A DNA stretch of 32,745 bases, from NCBI GenBank assembly GCA_017303715.1, contig JAFLBZ010000047.1, positions 1-32,745 on the forward strand. Reading direction: 5' to 3'. A program made the translations under genes and the position numbers. The notes beneath the pieces are model-generated. The model saw only the letters and a program-made list of their open reading frames with translations, was not told the DNA's origin and did not search any database. Numbering within the stretch: position 1 is the first letter of the stretch; each line of letters opens with the position of its first letter. Below, one piece after another: positions 9,684 through 14,942 of the stretch. Source of the stretch: Rhodothermia bacterium (GTDB lineage Bacteria; Bacteroidota; Rhodothermia; Rhodothermales; UBA2364).

Positions 9684-10112
9684 GCGTTGATCCGATGAAT
9701 GGGTTTCTACAAAAGCAGGCCGCCCCCTGTTGATAGAAAATACGATGGAATCCACCCCGATTCATCTCGCTATGTGCAATTCTTGTTCCCGAACACCTTT
9801 TGGTGCTTTTAAAGGAACGATCTTGTGACGTCTGTCTCGCAAGGATGACCATACATTCTAAGCAAAAGCACTTGAAAATATTAAATTTATAAATAAAATT
9901 TTTACTATAGTCTTACGACCAAATCTTATGCTTAATACAACGGTAATGATGTTGGTTAGAATCATGAATATCTATTCAGACCTTATCTATAAAATTTAGA
10001 TTACATCAAAGAAATTATTTTTTTCCTCCTAAAACAACTTTTTTTCTTGACATGTAGCATTTCTTAAACTAAATTCCTTTTAAACACTTTTTTTCATCAA
10101 AACACGTCAAGT
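9684..10112. other. AT-rich intergenic region between divergent genes
   Basis: About 430 bases, strongly AT-rich compared with the genes on its left. It holds several T and A runs and the plus-strand promoter-like pair at 10047-10075. No protein-coding frame or structured RNA was recognised. It must also hold the promoter of the TPR gene on the other strand. Confidence 0.6.
10047..10075 (+). promoter_or_regulatory. Promoter-like -35/-10 pair ahead of the poly-C locus
   Basis: TTGACA at 10047-10052, a 17-base spacer, then TAAATT at 10070-10075. This would start transcription near 10082, about 30 bases before the ATG at 10113 and upstream of the poly-C tract, so the tract would be transcribed. 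The match is to the general sigma-70 consensus; Bacteroidota often use a different -7 motif (TAnnTTTG), so this is a candidate only. Confidence 0.5.
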
Positions 10113-10125
10113 ATGTATATTTTCT

Positions 10126-10139
10126 CCCCCCCCCCCCCC
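10126..10139 (+). repeat. Poly-C tract, 14 cytosines (candidate phase-variation switch)
   Basis: A run of 14 consecutive C, the longest homopolymer in the window. From the ATG at 10113 the sequence reads MYIFSPPPP and then stops at TAG 10176-10178 with 14 C. With 13 or 16 C the same ATG enters the frame of the lipoprotein gene through KYWLRKKPFLYFSQL, which supplies a basic n-region and hydrophobic core. With 15 C it stops at TAA just after the tract. This is the behaviour of a slipped-strand contingency switch. Confidence 0.8.
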
Positions 10140-10182
10140 GAAATATTGGCTAAGAAAGAAGCCTTTTCTGTATTTTAGCCAA

Positions 10183-11349
10183 TTGGCACTTTTTTGCATG
10201 ATCTTGTTTATGCTACCCGCTTGTGATTCGGCGTCGGTGACACCAGAAACGCATCAAGGAAAAGAAAAGCCACACCTTGCTTTACGGCAGTATTCTCCAA
10301 TTTCCTTTTATATTGCCCATCGCGAATTTGTGAACCTGAACCCGAATTTGAAAGAAGGATCGGAATTTGAAGAAAAGGTAACGGCTTATGTTGAAAAGCG
10401 CCTTTTTGAGATGGAGCCAGAGAAAAAAGGATATGTGGGGATGTTAAAAGCATTTGACGACCAACAAAAAGAAAGCATAGCGGCTTATAAGCTCCAGTCT
10501 GCACTCACTGGGCTTTCAAAAACCGAAAATGAAGATGTGCCAGAGCCAGACTTCCCCGGTTTTGTGACCACCATCCAACAAGAGTTGGCCTTCCTTAAAC
10601 CCGCCGAGGCTGAAAGAAATGACCTATTGGCTGTGGATGCCTTGGTGAAGCAGATGACCAATCCCAGCAAGACCTTCTCGGCAGATGCCTATCAAGGACA
10701 AATACGGGAACTTAGGAAAACGTTGGTCACCACTTGGTTGAATGACGAAGAGACGTGGCAAGCTGTTACAACGCCATGGGAGCAAGGATTTACTCCTGCA
10801 TATGCGATGAGTGACCAAGCATTAAAGAATATATTGATAGCTTTGGGAGTTGGGATAGCTTATGTCGGTACTGTTTATGCACGCGCAGCTTTAGCAAAAA
10901 AATATGCCTCCGATGAACAAATTCGGTTATTCCCTTATAGCATAAGTGGTGACAAAGGTGATGCCTTCCGACACGTTTATGCAAATGTTTTGCTAAGGAG
11001 ATGGGTACGCCTTATTAATGCTAATATTGTTTCATGGGCTTATGAACAGCTAAATCCAAATGAACCACGCCATCGGGCCATGGACTTTCATAACAACAAT
11101 GTGGGACATTATACGCGATATTATGAATTAAACGGCAATTGGTTATTAGACTTTTTTGACTGGCGGGAAATGAGCAAGCTAACCCATGCTTTTGTCCAAA
11201 ACAGCAATAATGGGCACTATATCGCGGCGTGGAGGGATAAAGATAAAAATACGCCAGGTCCTACAATTATTCACCCCAGCACGCACAATGATGCAAAAGC
11301 CATAACCAGCTCAATTTCTGATGGAAAATACATTTTTATTAACCCATAG
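10183..11349 (+). CDS. Lipoprotein with C-terminal DUF6973-like domain; candidate polymorphic effector
   Basis: Coordinates follow a TTG start at 10183 (388 residues); an ATG lies at 10198. The likelier start is ATG 10113, reached only if the poly-C tract is 13 or 16 long, because the basic signal-peptide residues are encoded between the tract and 10183, where there is no start codon. The lipobox is LPAC (Cys14 in the TTG numbering) followed by Asp. Residues 30-210 are helical and of unknown fold; 214-232 is a hydrophobic helix. Residues 256-310 carry GDKGDAFRH and HRAMDFHNNNVGHY, resembling DUF6973. Residues 326-350 are the anchor repeated twice downstream, and 351-388 a variable tail ending KYIFINP. 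The first of the array, it is followed 9 bases later by L1. A toxin role is inferred from architecture; no catalytic activity is assigned. Confidence 0.75.
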   Translation: MALFCMILFMLPACDSASVTPETHQGKEKPHLALRQYSPISFYIAHREFVNLNPNLKEGSEFEEKVTAYVEKRLFEMEPEKKGYVGMLKAFDDQQKESIAAYKLQSALTGLSKTENEDVPEPDFPGFVTTIQQELAFLKPAEAERNDLLAVDALVKQMTNPSKTFSADAYQGQIRELRKTLVTTWLNDEETWQAVTTPWEQGFTPAYAMSDQALKNILIALGVGIAYVGTVYARAALAKKYASDEQIRLFPYSISGDKGDAFRHVYANVLLRRWVRLINANIVSWAYEQLNPNEPRHRAMDFHNNNVGHYTRYYELNGNWLLDFFDWREMSKLTHAFVQNSNNGHYIAAWRDKDKNTPGPTIIHPSTHNDAKAITSSISDGKYIFINP

Positions 11350-11940
11350 GAGGGCAAGATGAAACCCGTATCCATTTTTGTATTCTTTCTGTTTCTGTTT
11401 GTGGGTGGATGTGATCTCTTAATAGAAGAAACGTATTACAAACTTGCTTCCCCAGAAACCATGGACATCGTAAAAGAGAAGGTTGTATTGCGTGGTATTG
11501 GCGAAGGTAACCCCGGAGATGGTGTTGTGGGGCTTCTTTTTGAGCGATTGCGATATACCGAGAAGGACTTACTCCTCGATATTAATCGTGCTGTTCTCGC
11601 AGACAATTCGCTTATTCCTAATCTTATCCCTGAAAAGGATTATAAAATTGGGGTGACTTATGAGATAACTGCCAAATATGACGAAACTGTTTGGTTGCAA
11701 GACTGCAAGGCCATTGTACCTGACCATCTTTTTTGTACTACGCGAAACCGGCATTGGGAATATTTCCCGATGGCCACATTTCTATTAACGGAAATCAAGG
11801 AGGTGCCGTGAGGTTTTAGGTGCAAACAAATGCACTCATCTCTTGCATCCCAAACGTACACCAACAACATCGGTGCAGACAGTGACCTTATAAACGAGAC
11901 AATCATGATCAAACAAGTCATTTTGCTGAGTATCTTCTTT
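11154..11940 (+). repeat. Long direct repeat, copy 1 (effector tail + L1 + start of L2)
   Basis: This 787-base block recurs at 13099-13885, offset 1945, almost unchanged. It begins at the TTTT before the GACTGG that opens the tail anchor. It runs through the tail, all of L1 and the L1-L2 spacer, and ends a few codons into the L2/L4 signal peptide. Most differences fall in the last ~120 bases of L1. Confidence 0.95.
11359..11811 (+). CDS. Lipoprotein L1, candidate immunity protein
   Basis: A 150-residue protein with a clear lipoprotein signal: MKPVSIFVFFLFLFVGGC, Cys18 followed by Asp. An unusually good ribosome site (AGGAGG) lies 5 bases before the ATG and overlaps the end of the effector gene. 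The body is predicted mainly beta. The segment VVLRGIG...GLLFERLRYTEKD...NRAVL is shared by all lipoproteins of the array, and a Cys pair (C-x9-C) lies near residues 115-125. It ends in EVP. It sits directly after the effector tail, where a cognate immunity gene is expected. That role is inferred; I know no named family. Confidence 0.8.
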   Translation: MKPVSIFVFFLFLFVGGCDLLIEETYYKLASPETMDIVKEKVVLRGIGEGNPGDGVVGLLFERLRYTEKDLLLDINRAVLADNSLIPNLIPEKDYKIGVTYEITAKYDETVWLQDCKAIVPDHLFCTTRNRHWEYFPMATFLLTEIKEVP

Positions 11941-12368
11941 TTAGGACTAAACGGTTGTGATGGATTCTGGGAAAACATCTACGTTGGGGATAAGGTCTAT
12001 AAAAATGATGTAAGGGAAAACAATATTGTTGAAGAGATTTTGGTCTTAAGGAACACGGTAGATACCCCTTCTTTTATCTCTTCTTATCTCTTTGAGCGGG
12101 TGAGTTATGCAGAAGAACACGAACCATATAAAAAGAAAGACAGTGCAAACCGGATTTTGTAGCTTCATTCTTTTTAATCCGACCGCAATTTGATCCTAAA
12201 TTGATGGTCAAAGACAAGAAGTACCGCGTTAGTGCTGTGTTTGACCGCGTCTTTCAAGTCAATAGCGATACCTTTTGCAAGATCGAAAACTATCGTCCCT
12301 GCTTGGAAAAGTACGACTTAATGTGGACCGGAAAGTTCCACATTGTCTCCATCGAGCCTGTACCGTAA
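11905..12368 (+). pseudogene. Lipoprotein L2, interrupted by a one-base frameshift
   Basis: The start is ATG 11905 (MIKQVILLSIFFLGLNGC, Cys18 then Asp). The frame runs through VEEILVLRN, SYLFERVSYAEE and DSANRIL to a stop at 12160-12162. The missing part continues in the next frame from 12159 (VASFFLIRPQFDPK... KYRVSAVFD... FCKIENYRPC... SIEPVP) to TAA 12366-12368. That continuation aligns with L3 and with the repaired L4. Adding one T to the TTTT run at 12155-12158 restores a full-length protein of about 154 residues. Either a real inactivation or a homopolymer read error. The 5' end matches L4 and the 3' end matches L3, so the gene is mosaic. Confidence 0.8.
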
Positions 12369-12480
12369 TGCTTGTGGGGTGTGGCCACAACCGCACCCCG
12401 TTTTGACTGGCGGGAAATGAGCAAGCTAACCCATGCTTTTGTCCAAAACAGCAATAATGGGCACTATATCGCGGCGTGGA
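12361..12480 (+). repeat. Direct repeat at lipoprotein-tail junction, copy B
   Basis: These 120 bases recur at 13059-13178 (offset 698). They comprise the last codons of the preceding lipoprotein, a terminator-like hairpin, and the 80-base tail anchor (12401-12480). The anchor also occurs at 11154-11233 in the full-length gene. Confidence 0.95.
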
Positions 12481-12578
12481 ATAACGACAATCGGAGTACC
12501 CATCCTATTTCACATAGTGATGCGCAAACTGGCACAGAAAACATAAGTCCTAACAAGTACATTTTTATTAACCCATAG
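12372..12578 (+). pseudogene. Orphan effector tail B (5'-truncated cassette)
   Basis: Open from just after the L2 stop, in the frame of restored L2. It can start only at a TTG (12372), with no ribosome site and a hairpin in between. Residues after FDW match the full-length effector exactly through the shared anchor. A different tail follows (about 25 residues, NNDNRSTHP... ending NKYIFINP). The 3' 25 bases (12558-12582), with stop and AGGAGG, are again shared with the full-length gene. It lacks the lipoprotein signal and the DUF6973-like core, so it is a displaced C-terminal cassette and unlikely to make a working protein by itself. Confidence 0.8.
12376..12404 (+). terminator. Terminator-like hairpin between L2 and tail B
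   Basis: GGGGTGTGG (12376-12384) pairs with CCGCACCCC (12391-12399) over nine positions, one of them G-T, around the loop CCACAA. G and TTTT follow. The T run is also the first bases of the tail anchor. It lies 8 bases after the L2 stop, as a terminator would. The T run is short, so termination may be partial. Confidence 0.55.
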
Positions 12579-12586
12579 GAGGTTGT

Positions 12587-13066
12587 ATGATTTACCATTT
12601 TATGGTTCGGCTATTCGGTTTTCTTGGACTGTTGTTTTTGTTTCAGGGTTGCGACACTATAGCCGATAGCGTTTTTTTTCGCACAAAAGTCTATGGAGAT
12701 ATACCTTTAACCAATGATATTGTCTTAGAGACGGTGGTGTTACTTAAGGATAAACCTCAAGATTATGATCCATCAGTGTCCGGGCTATTGTTCGAGCGCA
12801 TACGCTATAAGGAAGGAGATAAAAACGGGGATGTGAACCGCGTATTTTTGGGGGTTGGGAAAGATGTCACATCATTCTTCATGAGCGATCAACTCCAAAA
12901 AGGAAGATCATATCGTGTTAGTGGAAAGTATTTTGGAACTTCATGGTATGGATGTAATAGCCAACCGAGCCTAATCCCAAACTTCCCGCCTTGTATGGAC
13001 ACAACTGGTCTGATGGTGTTTAATATTGCAAGTTTCTATATCAAATCCATCGAACCGATACCGTAA
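12587..13066 (+). CDS. Lipoprotein L3, candidate immunity protein
   Basis: A 159-residue protein with signal MIYHFMVRLFGFLGLLFLFQGC, lipidated Cys22 followed by Asp. AGGAGG lies 4 bases before the ATG, as for L1. The array family motif reads IVLETVVLLKD...GLLFERIRYKEGDKNGDVNRVFLG, then KGRSYRVSGKYF and a Cys pair C-x12-C (GCNSQPSLIPNFPPC), and the protein ends SIEPIP. It follows tail B as L1 follows the full-length effector, which pairs each tail variant with a distinct lipoprotein. It is the only intact array member apart from L1 and L1'. Confidence 0.8.
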   Translation: MIYHFMVRLFGFLGLLFLFQGCDTIADSVFFRTKVYGDIPLTNDIVLETVVLLKDKPQDYDPSVSGLLFERIRYKEGDKNGDVNRVFLGVGKDVTSFFMSDQLQKGRSYRVSGKYFGTSWYGCNSQPSLIPNFPPCMDTTGLMVFNIASFYIKSIEPIP

Positions 13067-13069
13067 TGC

Positions 13070-13294
13070 TTGTGGGGTGTGGCCACAACCGCACCCCGTT
13101 TTGACTGGCGGGAAATGAGCAAGCTAACCCATGCTTTTGTCCAAAACAGCAATAATGGGCACTATATCGCGGCGTGGAGGGATAAAGATAAAAATACGCC
13201 AGGTCCTACAATTATTCACCCCAGCACGCACAATGATGCAAAAGCCATAACCAGCTCAATTTCTGATGGAAAATACATTTTTATTAACCCATAG
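13070..13294 (+). pseudogene. Orphan effector tail C (5'-truncated cassette, copy of effector 3' end)
   Basis: Open after the L3 stop in the same frame, with TTG as the only start and no ribosome site. After the junction segment it encodes the same anchor and the same tail (RDKDKNTPGP... GKYIFINP) as the full-length effector, so it is a partial duplicate rather than a new variant. Recombination with the head gene would be silent for the tail but could exchange the linked lipoprotein. L1' follows 9 bases later with the same AGGAGG. Confidence 0.8.
13074..13102 (+). terminator. Terminator-like hairpin between L3 and tail C
   Basis: Identical copy of the hairpin after L2: GGGGTGTGG (13074-13082), loop CCACAA, CCGCACCCC (13089-13097), then G and TTTT (13099-13102). 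It lies 7 bases after the L3 stop codon. Confidence 0.55.
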
Positions 13295-13885
13295 GAGGGC
13301 AAGATGAAACCCGTATCCATTTTTGTATTCTTTCTGTTTCTGTTTGTGGGTGGATGTGATCTCTTAATAGAAGAAACGTATTACAAACTTGCTTCCCCAG
13401 AAACCATGGACATCGTAAAAGAGAAGGTTGTATTGCGTGGTATTGGCGAAGGTAACCCCGGAGATGGTGTTGTGGGGCTTCTTTTTGAGCGATTGCGATA
13501 TACCGAGAAGGACTTACTCCTCGATATTAATCGTGCTGTTCTCGCAGACAATTCGCTTATTCCTAATCTTATCCCTGAAAAGGATTATAAAATTGGGGTG
13601 ACTTATGAGATAACTGCCAAATATGATGAAACTGTTTGGTTTCAAGACTGCAAGGTCATTGTACCTGACCATCTTTTTTGTACAACGAGGTATCGGCGTT
13701 GGGAATATTTCCCGATGGCCTCGTTCAACTTAACGGAAATCAAGGAGGTGCCGTGAGGCTTTAGGTGCAAACAAATGCACCCATCTCTTGCATCCCAAAC
13801 GTACACCAACAACATCGGTGCAGACAGTGACCTTATAAACGAGACAATCATGATCAAACAAGTCATTTTGCTGAGTATCTTCTTT
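13099..13885 (+). repeat. Long direct repeat, copy 2 (tail C + L1' + start of L4)
   Basis: Second copy of the 787-base block at 11154-11940, in the same orientation. Recombination between the copies would delete or amplify a 1945-base unit holding L2, tail B and L3. The boundaries are a TTTT at the left and the hydrophobic part of the L2/L4 signal peptide at the right. Confidence 0.95.
13304..13756 (+). CDS. Lipoprotein L1', near-identical copy of L1
   Basis: 150 residues, same signal (MKPVSIFVFFLFLFVGGC) and AGGAGG site as L1. The first ~111 residues are identical to L1. Six substitutions all fall in the last ~39 residues: L to F, A to V, N to Y, H to R, T to S and L to N, around the Cys pair (DCKVIVPDHLFC) and the terminal strands (RYRRWEYFPMASFNL). 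The clustering suggests either a mosaic donor or selection on the C-terminal face. Role as for L1. Confidence 0.8.
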   Translation: MKPVSIFVFFLFLFVGGCDLLIEETYYKLASPETMDIVKEKVVLRGIGEGNPGDGVVGLLFERLRYTEKDLLLDINRAVLADNSLIPNLIPEKDYKIGVTYEITAKYDETVWFQDCKVIVPDHLFCTTRYRRWEYFPMASFNLTEIKEVP

Positions 13886-14313
13886 GTGGGACTTTGTGGT
13901 TGCGATCTGTTCAAAGCGTTCCCTGATGATAGAGTGTTTCGTGGAAGTATATGGAAAAAGGACATTGTCAATGAGGAAGTCCTTCTTCGCGAAATCCCAA
14001 AGGTAGATTTGGATGGTTCACCTATCTTTCTTCTATCTCATCTATTTGAACGAAAAGGGTTTACTACTTTAAGTGAGAAAGATGAGGCCAATAGGATTCT
14101 TTATGCCAGCTTTGCAAGGATACCATGTGCTTATGATGACTTAGACCTCAAAGAAGGCAACAATTACAAAATAAGTGCTAAGTTCATTAAATTTACGAGT
14201 ACTGGTATTGTTGAGTATTGTAAAAAAATGCAGACTTTCAGCCTTGTAAAGAAGGCTATCGAAATATTGAGATAGGTTACTTCCAGCTAACGTCTCTCGA
14301 ATCTGTACCGTAA
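13850..14313 (+). pseudogene. Lipoprotein L4, frameshifted near the 3' end
   Basis: Start ATG 13850 (MIKQVILLSIFFVGLCGC, Cys18 then Asp). The unbroken frame ends at 14275 with KKAIEILR, unlike its relatives. Adding one A to the A7 run at 14222-14228 gives YCKKNADFQPC... then GYFQLTSLESVP and TAA at 14311-14313. This matches the ends of L2 (FCKIENYRPC...SIEPVP) and L1 (..YFPMATFLLTEIKEVP). The intact part has VNEEVLLRE, SHLFERKGF and DEANRILYASFARI. So L4 is a frameshifted member of the family, or has a homopolymer read error. If taken as it stands it is a 141-residue lipoprotein with an aberrant end. Confidence 0.75.
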
Positions 14314-14410
14314 CCGATCATTTTGGCACAGCGTAGTTTGTGTAGAGTAAGCCAATTTGCGTTGTTTATGGGCCTCACCAAGCGTTTATAGACATTACCC
14401 TATAAGCCTA

Positions 14411-14701
14411 TCAGTTCAAGAACAAAAACCGAATGACTTCTCCGCCACGCATCATCGGGGCATATACATTGGGCATCATTTCCGGAAATAGGGCGTATTG
14501 CCGGTAATGGCCGTTACATTGCCAAAACCAACCTTCTTGGACGGCCACTTTCTCCATAATTGCCGAGACCTCGGCTTGTAATGCCCAGTAGCCCTGTACA
14601 CGTAGGTGGTTTTTCACCGCCAAAGTGGTGGTGTTTCCATTTTCCTGCATTAGTTGTATTGCAGCTTTACGAATTGCTGAAACCGTAATTCTTTTGTTCA
14701 T
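14411..14701 (-). CDS. Small protein of unknown function, possibly winged-helix
   Basis: A 96-residue protein starting MNKRITVSAIRKAAIQLMQENG. The pattern is two or three helices (TTTLAVKNHLRVQGYWALQAEVSAIMEKVAVQEG) then a beta-hairpin-like WFWQCNGHYRQYALFP, which would suit a small winged-helix fold. I do not recognise the family. It is downstream of the PARP gene on the same strand, 241 bases away, so cotranscription is possible but not shown. The coding frame is uninterrupted, and the composition resembles the PARP gene more than the lipoprotein array. Confidence 0.6.
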   Translation of the reverse strand: MNKRITVSAIRKAAIQLMQENGNTTTLAVKNHLRVQGYWALQAEVSAIMEKVAVQEGWFWQCNGHYRQYALFPEMMPNVYAPMMRGGEVIRFLFLN

Positions 14702-14942
14702 GGTGTTTGCTGTCTATGAAGGATAAAAGAAACTGCTTGCATGGTTGAGTCGGAAAATTGCGATTCCTTATCGGCAGTACAATTACCCCTATAAGTTTTT
14801 ATATTATAAATATTTAATATAGATAACAATCAAGTCATCCATTTCTATGGAACACTTATTGAGTGCTTGCCCCTCGGTTATAAATCCGTGTGAGATCCAC
14901 TGGCTAAGCTCAATAAGCAATCCCCGAAAAGTTGGGTTAGGG
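14702..14942. other. Intergenic region with a distant inverted repeat
   Basis: CTTATTGAG (14855-14863) and CTCAATAAG (14909-14917) are perfect complements 45 bases apart. The left third is AT-rich and could hold the promoter of the small minus-strand gene. No coding frame of note. Confidence 0.45.

Noticed and set aside
10126-10139. Poly-C run as purely a sequencing artefact
   Set aside because: The exact count may be wrong, but a run of this length in this place is unlikely to be invented, and the signal-peptide logic on both sides supports a coding role.
10198-10260. ATG 10198 as a normal start making an always-on gene
   Set aside because: It leaves only nine residues before the lipid Cys and no basic residue, while a good n-region is encoded just upstream across the poly-C tract. 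It cannot be excluded, so 10183 is listed with this caveat.
11830-11904. Longer starts for L2 and L4 (11830 and 13775)
   Set aside because: They would put ~25 hydrophilic residues before a complete lipoprotein signal that begins at 11905 and 13850.
12368-12406. TAATG overlap after L2 and L3 as a coupled start
   Set aside because: The ATG opens a 12-codon frame that ends at TGA before the tail. It is not in the tail frame.
11154-13885. CRISPR or IS origin of the repeats in the array
   Set aside because: The repeats are long, coding, direct and only two or three in number, with no inverted ends and no transposase inside.
14855-14917. CTTATTGAG/CTCAATAAG as a terminator of the PARP gene
   Set aside because: The loop is 45 bases, the stem is AT-rich and there is no T tract.
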